Assembly: GCF_016802725.1 (NCBI RefSeq) | Contig: NC_052665.1 | Coordinates: forward strand, 25,066,501-25,130,500 | Origin: Solenopsis invicta | Lineage: Eukaryota; Arthropoda; Insecta; Hymenoptera; Formicidae | Direction of reading: 5' to 3' | DNA: 64,000 nt | Shown here: piece by piece, positions 22,086 to 32,635 of the stretch | How the letters are laid out: each line of letters opens with the position of its first letter | How positions within the stretch are numbered: position 1 is the stretch's first letter | Translations under genes and position numbers: made by a program | Notes under the pieces: model-generated | The model's database searches: none | Seen by the model: the letters and a program-made list of their open reading frames with translations, nothing else | What the model was told of the DNA's origin: nothing

Positions 22086-22465
22086 CAATCGTCATTTTGC
22101 CCTTTGTTCCAAACGTTCAACACGTTCTTCGAGTAACTTTAAATCTGCATCAAGATAGCCAAGTGCCATTCTAGGATGGAATCCGATAGCGCACGGTGCG
22201 ATAGCCTACCAATCATCTTTACTTATCTAGCCCAACTAACGGAAAAACTCTAGGCATTGGCCGCTATAAATGGTGTGCTATCGGTCTCGTGTGCTATCGG
22301 GATCCGCCCGCCATTCTAAAACAAAAAAGTAAAAAATAATATTTCATTAAAGAAATTGAAAGTTTAAATTACCCAGATAACAATTGGTGAAGGCTTATAT
22401 TGCGGTCACGCGTGATTATCACATCGTGCGTGCGAAAACGCCATCATATTGCCTTCACAACGTCC
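22086..22465. other. Unassigned segment after BEL truncation
   Basis: Mixed-composition DNA with GTGCTATCGG-type words at about 22270 and 22294, and an inverted pair GTGAAGGCTTATAT (about 22389) / ATATTGCCTTCAC (about 22446). It could be remnant 3' BEL sequence. Not identifiable. Confidence 0.3.
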
Positions 22466-22849
22466 CAATCAGCACACAATATTTTTTAAATGTCTTTTTA
22501 ATATTTATTTAATATTAATTTTTCATTGTACAATTCATTATAACAAAAATATTTATTAAACATTGGTTAAATATTTATTTAACATTTATTTAACATTAAT
22601 TAAATATTTAAAATAATGATTTGGGAAAATATTTATTTAACGTTTATTTAATATTTATTTAACGTTTATTTAATATTTATTTCACATTAATTTTTCAATT
22701 GATAAAACATTTTTTTTTTAATGTTAATTTAACAAATTAAAAACAAATACAACTTCAAGGTTTTTATGAATAATGATTCAAATACAACACGACGAGCTAA
22801 AGAGCCGTGCTGGGTGTTGTGCGCCAAAAACAAACAAATGCCAAATAAA

Positions 22850-22888
22850 TGTAAACGTTTCGACCTTTAATCAACGGTCTTCCTCAGT
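22850..22888 (-). ncRNA. Hammerhead-like motif, left arm
   Basis: Minus strand reads CTGAGGA, a stem GACC...GGTC, then GAAACGT. The hammerhead core is CTGATGA-stem II-GAAA, so one core base (T to G) differs. Mirror copy of the motif at 23921. Confidence 0.45.
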
Positions 22889-23920
22889 ACAAGAAACTTA
22901 GATTCTATAACAACAAGCATTATAAATTACAATAAGATTACAAATCTCATCACAAATTAACACATTAAATTAGTTGACAAATAAAAATCTCTTACCAAAC
23001 ATGAAAATGCGATATCCGCTTATAAAAATCGTGATATGTCGGGAACGCCATAGTCTAAATAATAATCTCGAGGATCGTAAATAGATATCGTTTTTGAAAC
23101 ATAATTTGGTGAAAACAAAACGAAAAGCAACATAAAGAGAATATGTAAAAATTGAAACGGGGAACAACTACAAATAATTTAGAACAAAAAGTGTCAAAAG
23201 TCAATTTATAAAACAAACAAAACGAGAACAAAAAGTAATAAAAAGTAGAAAGCTGTACAAGTCAAGTAATAAAATTGTAAAAGAGAAAAAAAAACTAAAG
23301 ACCATGCCTATCCTTTTGTTTCTGACAATTCTCTTTCGCTTTTGTTTCTCACTCGTGTTGTGACATCCTTATTAATCTCTTACAAGATGTAATTTTCGGA
23401 TCTCATAGGTATGATATATACTAATATTTTTACAATCTTTTTCACCACTCACACTCCTTTTTACAATTTTATGACTTTGATTTGTACAGATTTCCTTTTA
23501 TTATATTTATTACTCGTGGTCTTTAATTTTTTTTCTTTTTTACAATTTTATTACTTGACTTGTACAGCTTTCTACTTTTCATTACTTGTTGTTCTCGTTT
23601 TGTTTGTTTTATAAATTGACTTTCGACACTTTTTATTCTAAATTATTTGTAGTTGTTTTCTTTTCAGTCTCTTTATGTTGCTTTTCGTTCTGTTTTTTCC
23701 AGATCATGTTCCGAAAACGATTTCTATTCAGAGTCCTCGAGATTATCATTTAGACTATAGCATTCCCGACATACCACGATTTTTGTAAGCAGATATCGTA
23801 TTTTTATATTTGGTAAGAAATTTTTATTTGTCAACTAATTTAATGCGTTAATTTGTGATGAGATTTGTAATCTTATTGTAATTTGTAATGCTTGTTGTTA
23901 TAGAATCTAAGTTTCTTGTA

Positions 23921-23955
23921 CTGAGGAAGACCGTTGATTAAAGGTCGAAACGTTT
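23921..23955 (+). ncRNA. Hammerhead-like motif, right arm
   Basis: CTGAGGA at 23921-23927, stem arms GACC and GGTC around GTTGATTAAA, then GAAACGT at 23946. Same single deviation from the CTGATGA core. Cleavage is doubtful. Confidence 0.45.
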
Positions 23956-24109
23956 ATTTGGCATTTGTTTGTTTTTGGCGCACAACACCCAGCACGGCTC
24001 CTTAGTCCGTTTTGTTGTATTTGAATCATTAATTTAACATTTATTCAACATTAATTTAATATTTACTTTATATTAATTTTTTATTTAAATAAACATTTTT
24101 TAAAAACAT

Positions 24110-26789
24110 CCCTGATAGCCATGCATGTTTTGCAAAATCAGGCAACTTAATGCTGAGCATGAATTTTCGACTAGTTGCTGTGTATTTGCTGAAAATCTAA
24201 CGCATAGTCCTACATATTCAACAACATGAGAGCAGATTTGAGACATTTTATGTCAGCATATTCAAAGCAAACGGAGAGCAACTGTTGCTTATTCTGTTGC
24301 CAACAAAATAACTTCTATTCGTGGAAAACATTTTGCTTTATCAATCATTTTCAACAACATAAGAGCAACGTGATGATAATAAAAAAAGATACTGATGCTG
24401 TGTTTTTGTCGTGTATTTGTTAAAAACATTAAATATATTAATTATTATCTTGTAGGCAAATAAAATGTCGAAAATGATTTGTGTGTGTGTGCGCGCGTGT
24501 GCGTATGTGATTGTGTGTTTGCGAGAGCGTGTGTAATAAATAAACAGGAATAAATTAATTATTTACTTGGCTATTAGATCGGATTGAAATGGATTTAACA
24601 AGTGAGTGCTGACGTCATCGCTAGGCGGCCACGCCGCGGGGGATTTTCTTGTGAGTCGAGTGCGGCCACAGGCGTTATATCTAGAGGTCACTGCGGCGGA
24701 CACCCCAGCTCATACTTCCGTAAGCATTTAGAACATGCTTGTTGTAAGCTCGAGACGAATACACGCTCTCATTTTTTTCAAACGTAACGTGTGTGTGGAA
24801 CATTGGTCAATATATATGTTTATATTTTTATATGTAAATAACGATTTGTGTTGTTATTTAACGTTGTACATAAATTAAATGTTTAATTTAAATTTAATTC
24901 TTTTTAACGAAAAGGATACAAGAAATACTTTTTTGTAAACTAAACATTTATTACGTTTACATTAATGTATTCTGTTTTAATAAATCTATCTGGATTCCGA
25001 TCTTACCCTGATAGCCACCTGTCTGTATTGTTGCTGTAAAATTGCCGAAAACAAAGGGCATTAGTTTTCAGCAAATTTAGAACAAGGTGTGTGCCTCATT
25101 TGCCTTTGGTTTGACATTATATGAATTCAGCACGTTTTGCTGCCAATATACTGCGTATTTGCTGTCAACGGTTTATCGCTATACATAAAAAGCAACATAA
25201 GAGCAAGTTGCCAACAACATGTGCTGAGTCATACATTTCAGCAAAAATTCAACAACATGTCGAAAACGGTTAAATATACGTTTTGTACTTTTTTTCAAAT
25301 ATATAAAAAAATAAATAAGTTAATTCTTCTTTCTGCTGAATTGTCACCACCCTGCCAAAAATGTGCGATAAAACCGATTCAAAAAAAGTAATCCGAATCG
25401 ATCGAGATTTCTACACCAAAAATACGGTATTAAGACCGATTGAAAATGAGATCGGAATCCAGATAGATTTATTAAAACAGAATACATTAATGTAAAAGTA
25501 ATAAATGTTTAGTTTACAAAAAAGTATTTCTTGTATCCTTTTCGTTAAAAAGAATTAAATTTAAATTAAACATTTAATTTATGTATAAGATTAAATAACA
25601 ATACAAATTGTTATTTACATATAAAAATATAAAATTTTATGTGGACCAATGTTCCACACACACGTTTGAAAAGAATGAGAGCGAGTATTTGTCTCGAGCT
25701 TACAACAAGCAAGTCCTAAAAGCTTATGGAAGTATGAGCTGGGGTGACCGCCGCGGTGGCACCTAGATATAACGCCTGTGGCCGCACTCGACTCACGAGA
25801 AATTCTCCCACAGCGTGGCCGCCTAGCGGTGACGCTAGCACTCACTTGTTAAATCCATTTCAATCCAATCTCATAGCCAAGTAAATAATTAATTTACACC
25901 TGTTTATTTATTTCATTACACACGCTCGCGCAAACACACAATCACATACGCACACGCGCGCACACACACACAAATCATTTTCGACATTTTATTTGGCTAC
26001 AAGACAATAATTAATATATTTAATGTTTTTAACAAATACACGACAAAAGCACAGCATCATTATCTTTTTTTTATTATCGTCACGTTGCTCTTATGTTGTT
26101 GAAAATGATTGATAAAGCAAAATGTTTTCCACGAATAGAAGTCATTTTGTTGGCAACACAATAAGCAACAATTGCTCTCCGTTTCCGTTGAATCTGCTGA
26201 CATAAAATGTCTCAAATCTGCTCTCATGTTGTTGAATATGTAGGACTATGCGTTACGTTTTCAACAAATACACAGCAACTAGTCGAAAATTCATGCTCAG
26301 CATTAAGTTGCCTGATTTTGCAAAACATGCATGGCTATCAGGGTATTTTCAATCGGTCTTAATACCGTATTTTTGGTACAGAAATCTCGATCGATTCAAA
26401 TTACTTTTTTTGTAATCGGTTTTATCGCACATTTTTGGCAGGGTGGTGACAATTCAGCAGAAAGAAGAATTAACTTATTTATTTTTTATATATTTGAAAA
26501 AAAAGAGTACAAAACATAAATTTAATCGTTTTTGACATGTTGTTGAATTTTTGCTGAAATATATGACTTAGCACATGTTGTTGGCAACTTGCTCTCATGG
26601 TGCTCTTTATGTATAGCGGTAAACCGTTAACAGCAAATACGCAGCATATTGGCATCAAAACGTGCTGAATTCATATGATGTCAAACCAAAGGCAAATGAG
26701 ACACACACCTTGTTCTAAATTTGCTGAAAACTAATGCTCTTTGTTTTCGGCAACATTATAGCAGCAACACAGACAGGTGGCTATTAGGG
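24110..26789. mobile_element. MITE (12-bp TIR CCCTGATAGCCA), outer copy
   Basis: Outer copy of a 1.34-kb non-coding element. Left part 24110-25003, right part 26346-26789, with termini CCCTGATAGCCA and TGGCTATTAGGG. The middle is replaced by an inverted second copy. It carries a GC-rich core (GGCCACGCCGCGG, GGCCGCACTCGACTC in reverse) and GCAACATAAGAGCAA-like words. No TA duplication at the outer ends, so one flank may be rearranged. Confidence 0.8.
25006..26343. mobile_element. Same MITE, inner copy, inserted in reverse
   Basis: 1338 bp with 12-bp perfect termini CCCTGATAGCCA...TGGCTATCAGGG and TA duplications at 25004-25005 and 26344-26345. Its sequence is the reverse complement of the outer element's two halves joined: 25449-26340 matches 24113-25003, and 25006-25447 matches 26345-26789. 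Confidence 0.88.
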
Positions 26790-27335
26790 AAGAGTTTTGA
26801 CTTAACAAGATCCAGTGTCAAGTCCTCTTCCGGTTGACTTTCCAGCGGTTGAATAAGACTTCCGTACGTATCTGGCAGGCTTGCTAGAATCATAGCTACC
26901 TTGAATGGCTCATCCAAATCTTGACCTGCGTTGCCAAGTTGATCGAAGAGTTTTTCCATATCCATCATGTGCTTGTCCAGGCTTCCGCTTTCGCCAAGTG
27001 CCATTCGACACATTTTCTTTAATAGCAGTACCCTCTTAGATACCATGGCCTTTTCGTGATAAGCTTTGAGCGCCGACCACGTATTAGCTTTTGCTGTTAT
27101 TGCTTTCTTAATCAAGGGTACTGGCTTGTTTCGAGGAACAAACCAATGGTAGAACGCGTTCTGTGATCTGTCTTCTTCCACTCGTTGTACGTCGGATCCG
27201 TTTTCTCTGGCTTTGGTTTCGTGAGAATATCCCACAAATCCTCTCTTTCCAGAAGCATTTGCATCAACTGCTTCCATGTCTGCTAGTTCGAACCGTTTAG
27301 TTTTGGGAAAGAAATACGCAAGCTATCGGCCATTC
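26790..27335 (-). pseudogene. Copia-type gag fragment
   Basis: Read on the minus strand, the N-terminal half starts near 27335 (SFPKLNGSN, then LMQMLLERRDLWDIL). It shifts frame near 27120 into AITAKANTWSALKAYHEKAM, KMCRMALGESGSLDKHM and FKVAMILASLPDTYGSLIQP, the UBN2-type gag domain of copia elements. An in-frame stop follows GSN. The fragment ends where the outer MITE begins (26789), so the rest of the element is missing. It belongs to a different copia lineage from the one at 4.0-8.7 kb. Confidence 0.85.
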
Positions 27336-27990
27336 TCAAAGACAAAAAACCCAGCCAGAAATGACTTATCAAATCGATGTCAAATCGACGTCGAAACTAC
27401 CATCGAAATTACATCAAATCGAAATAATGATCGAAATTTGAGGCTGTTTCGATGTCTGCGTTTTATATAATATTTAAAAAAAAATAAGATATTTGTAACA
27501 TCTACTTATCAATAGATTAAATTATAATTTTCCCATTTAAGTATATATATTTTCTGTGAGGACATCGATATTTCATTGATTCGATATTGATTTGATACTA
27601 TTTCGATTAAAATTTTATATAATCACTTTTATTTATATTATATAAAATACAATATGAATAAAGGATTATATTGTATTAGCAGACATAAATAATGTAAAAA
27701 TTTTAAGATTTTAGTATTTAATAATTATGTTACAATAATGATTTTTTAGCAGCTGTAACTTCGTGAAAAAAACAGCTGTAACTTCGTGAAAAAATGAATA
27801 AAATTTAAATTAAAAAAGTTTTAAAACTTAAAATCTCTACTTTTGAAAAATCATTTTTTTGTAAAGAACAAATAAATATTTTTTAAATTTTTATATAAAA
27901 TTTATTATATTTATTAATATTATATATAAAAATTAATTATTATTTAATTATTTAAATATGAATTATTTAATTAATAAATTATTATTATTA
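27336..27990. other. AT-rich DNA, nothing recognised
   Basis: 27355-27620 is rich in ATCGA words (TCGATATTGATTTGATAC, CATCGAAATTACATC). A 20-bp phrase CAGCTGTAACTTCGTGAAAA is tandemly repeated at 27752 and 27773. No gene. Confidence 0.4.
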
Positions 27991-28113
27991 ATTATATATA
28001 AGGTACTTTATTCCTTGCGGAGTACACTGCGGACCTCCGCTCCGCTTACAAAATTTAAACCTCGCAATTTTTATTCCTCGCATCCCATCCAACACCTGAG
28101 AGAGAGAGAAAGA

Positions 28114-31100
28114 TCATTCATCCATCCATACATCCACACTCATTCTCCGGACCTCCGTTTCCGCCGCATTTTCCTCTCTTCCTTCCACACTCTCATTCAC
28201 ACCCAACCACCCTCCTCCCTCCCTCATCTCCTCTAATCTCTTCATCCAAATCTCTCCCTCCCCGTCTTCTCCCAAGACTTCATCCACCATCTCCTGCCAT
28301 CCTTTTTCAACCCCCCAATTCGTGCATTCCTCCCATACGTGCTCCCAAGTTTCCATTCCCCCTCCACATATCCTACACTTCCTTTCTTCATCCCCTTCCC
28401 AATATCTATTCCCCATCATCCCGTCTCCTAACCTAAACTTCGCCACTCTCTGCCATCTTTGTTCCTTCCATCCCTTCTTTAGGTACTCTGGCACCCCCTT
28501 ACCTTTCACCCTACCATACCATAAGTTATATCTCGAGCCCCTAATTTTCTCCCATCTTTCCTCCTCCTGCCACCTTCTCTCTCTTGCCACTACCTCTTCC
28601 CCCCTCAGCTCTCCCCCCTCTCTCATCTTTTCTATCTCAGTTAGGTTCCAGCTCTTCTCCTCGTAAAAGTCTCTCCTTTCCTCTTCCCATTTACCCACTA
28701 CTTTTCCTACCTTCGCCCTGTCTCTCATTTCCTCCAAACACAACCTCGCCAGCTCTCCTCCTCCTCCTTCTCCCAGTTTCTTTTCATAGCTCCATGCCCT
28801 CAACCCTGCCCTCCCCCTTAACTTTTCCCTCTGCATTTCCTCCCTCACCATGTACCCCGGCGTGTACCTCCCAACCCCCACAATCCACTTCAAGAACCTG
28901 TCCTGTATCCTCTCTACCTTTTCCCTTTCTTTCCACCCCCAAATTTCTGCCCCATAGCTAACCACCGTCCATACCAACCTATCAAATAACCACATCCTTC
29001 TAGCCCAGTTCTTTCCAAATCTCCTCTTTCCTATTCCCCATACTTCTCTCATCACCACTGCTCCCTTGTTAACTCTCTCCTCTATATGTTCTTTCTGACC
29101 CCCATTTGCCATCATTACATACCCTAGGTATTTGTATTTTCTCACCTCTTCTATCTCTCTTTCCTTTCCATTTCCACACCATCTTTTTCTGTCTTCCGCC
29201 TCCCCTTCTACACCTCATTATTTTCGTCTTTTCTACATTGACCTCTAGTCCCTTCCGTTCTATGTAGCTTTCTAATGCCTTAATCATCCCTTTCATCCCT
29301 GTCTCCTCCTCTGCAACCACTGCCACATCATCTGCATACGCTAGCGAGTATATTTTCCTTCCCTTTACCCTCACTCCTCCCCATCCCTCCCTCTCTAACT
29401 CCTCATCCAAATCCGCCAGCAATATCGTGAATAAGCATGGGCTCAGAGGGCACCGCTGTCTCACCCCTTTCCCCGTCCAAAAGTTTTCCCCTACCTTTTC
29501 CCCCACCCTCACTCTACTTAGGGTCTCCTCCAGTACCTCCTCGCACCTCACGACCAAGCTTTCTCTAACTCCCCTGTCCCTCATCATCTGTATGAGGATT
29601 TCCCTATCCACCGAGTCAAACGCAGCTTTCAGGTCTATATATAGCACTACCATCTTGCCTTTTCTTACTGCCACCCTCTTGTTTATCATATAATTCAGCA
29701 CGTAAATCTGATCAATTGTGCCTACCCCTCTCCTAAACCCCGTTTGACTCGGTGGGAGTATCCCCTTCCTCTCCACCTCCTCCCTCAATCTCTCCGCAAG
29801 TACCGCTGCGTACCTTGTATGCCGTCTGCGTTAGCGTGATCCCTCTATATTCTTCAACCCTCTCCCCTTCCCCCTTTTTCACTATCGGCACTACCACCCC
29901 CTCCCTCCACTCCTCCGGCCACCCCTCTCCTCTCCACACTCTGTCACATATTTCCCACAGCCATTCCTTTACTTCTTTTCCCCCATATTTCCATACTTCA
30001 TTTACGATACCATCCCCTCCCGCCGCTTTTCCCTCCTTCAGGTTACTTACCGCCCTTGCTATTTCTTCCCTACTGATATCATCTTCTACTCCTTCTCTTC
30101 CCCTCACCTCCCCTCTCACCCTCCACTCTACTCCCCCAACACCTTTCTAAAGTGTCCCTCCCATTCCCTCATTTCGATCCCTTCCGTGACTCTCTTTCTC
30201 TTTCTCCTCCCCCTATTTACTACCCTCCAAACATCCCCTTCCGTTCTTACACCTTCCAATTCTTTCTCCCATCTTTCTCTTTCCCTTCTTTTCCTTTCCT
30301 TACAATGTTCTCTGTATCCCTTCCTCATCTCCTTATATTTCTCCCCATTCCCTCCTCTTTTCTTCCACTTTTTAAACTCTTCCCTTACTTCTCTTTTCAT
30401 ATTCCTACATTCTATATCCCACCATCCTCTCCGCACCTTTTTCTCTTCTCTCTCTACTCTTTCCAATGCTCTTTCCACTCTCTTTTTCAATTTCCTCCAA
30501 TCCTCCTCAATCACCTCCGAAACATTATCCCTCTTGCCCATGTATTCCTCAAATTTCTTCCTTCCCTCTTCCGTCCACACCCCTCTTCTTTCTCTTCCTT
30601 TTCTTTTCCCAATCCTTTCTTCTCCCCTTCCTCCCCCCTTCACGTACACCGTTAATGGCTGATGATCCGAGTCCACCCAGTCCTCCACCTTCATCTTTAC
30701 CACTTTACCTCTCGTATCCTCATTTCCGATTACATAGTCAATTACAGTCCCCCCCTCCCTCCAGTATATGTCCATTCTCCCTCCTCATCTTCCTTTATAC
30801 ATCCGTTCAGAATTGACCATCCTAATTCCTTTAAAAAACCACACAATTTCTTTCCCTCTCCATTCATCTTCCCATCTTTTGAATTTCTCTCTCTTTCCCC
30901 TACCCCTCCCTCTTCCTCCTCTCCTATACCTCCCCCCTTTCTGCCCGTTCTCGCATTAAAATCCCCCCCTATTAATATACTTACCCCCTCCTCTCTCTCC
31001 TCCATCCACTCTCTTAATTGTCTCGTTTTTTCCTCTAAATCCCCATTCACGTATACACCCACTAATTTCCACCATTCTCCCCCTAATTTGACTTTACTCA

Positions 31101-31395
31101 CCTGTAAATCCATCTCTCTCCTTTTCCTATTCTCTTTTCCTCTTTCTATCCCATCCCTAATCCCTACAATCATCCCCCCCATTGTCCTCCCTTTTTTGCT
31201 CTTTCTTCCCGCTTCTTGCACCTCCCAAATGTATCCCTTCGGTAACCATCTTTTCACCCTCTCCCATCCTTTCTTCTGTAACCATGTCTCACTCAAAAAC
31301 ATCACATCTCATTTCTTCAATTTCTCCCTAAAGTCCTCCTCTTTATTTTCCATGCCTGCTACATTCCAAAATCCTATTTTATATTCTTTACTGTC
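28114..31395 (-). pseudogene. LINE ORF2: APE endonuclease, reverse transcriptase, C-terminal zinc motif
   Basis: Pieces in order. Endonuclease start FWNVAGMEN near 31370, followed by an in-frame TGA where a tryptophan is expected, then FLSETWLQKKGW and LIGGDFNAR. A frameshift near 30760 leads to VIDYVIGNE and DSDHQPL. Another near 30125 precedes the RT N-terminus (KAAGGDGIVNEVWKYGG, GWPEEWREGVVVPIVKKG). A further shift near 29790 precedes the RT core (TGFRRGVGTIDQIYVLNYMI, YIDLKAAFDSVDREIL, GVRQRCPLSPCLF, catalytic LAYADDVAVVAEE). One more near 29140 leads to the thumb/C-terminal region (KYLGYVM, LVWTVVSYGAEIWGWKE) and a CCHC-type CRICGGGMETWEHVWEEC. RT and endonuclease drive target-primed insertion (family knowledge). 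Several frame breaks mean it is dead, though the YADD box is intact. Confidence 0.88.
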
Positions 31396-31481
31396 CCTCC
31401 TTTTTCTATTCCTCCTTCTATCATATTTTCCATTTCCCTCATTCCCATCCTTCTCCCTCTCTCCCACCCCACCCCCCTCTA

Positions 31482-32438
31482 TTAAAAAACCTCTTTCCCT
31501 TTCTCCTCCTTTCCCCCTCTCTCCTCCACTCTTACATCTCTTCCCCTCCTTTCCCTTAATTGATCTTTGATCTCATCCCATATCCACAATTTATCCTCGA
31601 TCCACATTTTCATATATCCTACTCTTACCTTCTTTCCTTTTCTTCTATTCCTTTCTGCTTCCCTCTTTATCCACCACTCTACCCTTCTCTCTTTTTCCGT
31701 CAAGTCGTCCACGATCCACTCCTTCCTATCCCTCAGCTTCATCTTTCCCTTCATCACATCAATTTTCTCCCTCACACTCGCTAATCTCACCCATACCATG
31801 ATCCCTCCCCCCTTATCTTTATCTTTATCTTTATTCCCTATCCTCCTCACCCCTTCCACTCTCGCTACCACCCCCGTTGCCTCTACTATCTTTTCAATCT
31901 CTCTTTTTAATTCCTCCTTTCCTTCCTCCTTTACTCTTACCCCCTTTATAATTATATTCCTTATCCTCTTCTCCCTTTCCCCCTTTTCCCTTTCTAATTC
32001 TAGTCTCCTCATCCTTTCTTCTAGTTCCTTCGTTTCACTCTTTCCTCTTATCTGCATCTGCTCTATCTCTTCTCCTTTATCCTTCTCCCTTTCTTCCGTC
32101 ACCTTCTCCGCCCTTCCCCTACCTTTCTCTATATCCTCCACTCTTCTCTCCAAATTGTATACTCTTTTCCTCATTTCCTCCATCCATTCCCTCATCTCCT
32201 CTCTACCGTCCCTCAATTCTCTCAATTCACTTTTCATTTCTTTAAAACCTTCCCTCACCTCCCGTAATATCTCCCTTAGCCCTCCTTCTTCTTGTCTTAC
32301 CGGCGATCTCTTTACCATATTGCTCCTCTTAAAGATTTCTCCCTCCTCTACTCTAGTCTCCTCCCCCTGTTCACCCTTCCTTTTCTCTCCTCTCTTCAAC
32401 AATTCTAGCAGTGGCGCACTATTTGATCTTTCCCTCAT
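31482..32438 (-). CDS. LINE ORF1: coiled coil plus RRM-like RNA-binding protein
   Basis: 318 codons from the first in-frame ATG. The frame stays open upstream to a stop near 32628 (RRVGRPSKAESL precedes the ATG), so the natural start may be further 5' or lost. Residues about 50-165 are charged heptad-like coiled coil (glutamate, arginine and lysine rich). Residues about 165-285 resemble the RRM plus C-terminal domain of L1-type ORF1 proteins: IRNIIIKGV, IEKIVEATGVVARVEGVRRIG, IMVWVRLASVREK, EWIVDDLTEKERRV. It would bind element RNA as trimers (by analogy with L1). No CCHC knuckles. The frame is intact although ORF2 is broken. Confidence 0.8.
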   Translation of the reverse strand: MRERSNSAPLLELLKRGEKRKGEQGEETRVEEGEIFKRSNMVKRSPVRQEEGGLREILREVREGFKEMKSELRELRDGREEMREWMEEMRKRVYNLERRVEDIEKGRGRAEKVTEEREKDKGEEIEQMQIRGKSETKELEERMRRLELEREKGEREKRIRNIIIKGVRVKEEGKEELKREIEKIVEATGVVARVEGVRRIGNKDKDKDKGGGIMVWVRLASVREKIDVMKGKMKLRDRKEWIVDDLTEKERRVEWWIKREAERNRRKGKKVRVGYMKMWIEDKLWIWDEIKDQLRERRGRDVRVEERGGKEEKGKEVF

Positions 32439-32635
32439 AAGACTTTCTGCCTTGCTCGGCCTTCCTACTCTTCTCTTTTCCTCTCCGTTCCCCTCTACTT
32501 CCTTTTCCCTCTCTTTCCCTTCTTTCCTTCCTCCATCTCGTCTTTCTTCTAACCTGCCAATTTTCCTATTTAAAATATTTACTAGAATGACTCTTTTTAT
32601 TTTCTCGCTTCTGACGTCACGACTTCAATATGGCC

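Larger units (their letters stand above)
22734..24028. mobile_element. Inverted-repeat insertion with Penelope-like hammerhead motifs
   Basis: Flanked by a 10-bp direct repeat TTAATTTAAC (22724-22733, 24029-24038), a likely target duplication. Arms about 22773-23290 and about 23490-24028 are inverted copies (ATGATTCAAATACAAC...GTGCTGGGTGTTGTGCGCCAAAAAC), with an extra 40 bp on the left end. Each arm holds a hammerhead-like core. Long inverted repeats, an asymmetric tail and a variable-length duplication fit an inverted pair of Penelope-type pseudo-LTRs (inference). No ORF. Confidence 0.55.
22466..24105. repeat. AT-rich dispersed repeat, copy 2 (inverted, split)
   Basis: 22466-22733 is the reverse complement of 1-320 (CCCAATCAGCACACAATATT... 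then TTTAAAATAATGATTTGGG). 24029-24105 continues the same repeat (compare the reverse complement of 1-80). The two parts are separated by a 1295-bp insertion. Confidence 0.75.
28000..32635 (-). mobile_element. Non-LTR retrotransposon (LINE) with two ORFs, decayed
   Basis: Full-length layout: 5' UTR near 32635, ORF1 (31482-32438 or longer), ORF2 (about 31395-28114), then a 3' UTR ending in an A/T-rich tail near 28000 (AATAATAATAAT on the minus strand). APE endonuclease and RT are recognisable. Strong strand asymmetry (purine-rich sense strand) explains the long pyrimidine-rich ORFs on the plus strand. Clade not assigned. Confidence 0.88.

Noticed and set aside
24602..24787. ORF inside the MITE (also 25615-25845 minus)
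   Set aside because: It coincides with the GC-rich core of the MITE, and the frame is not kept in the 49-kb and 50-kb fragments.
24110..26789. Interpretation as one giant fold-back transposon
   Set aside because: The A-B-A'-B' order is interleaved and not nested, and TA duplications flank the inner element, so self-insertion explains it better.
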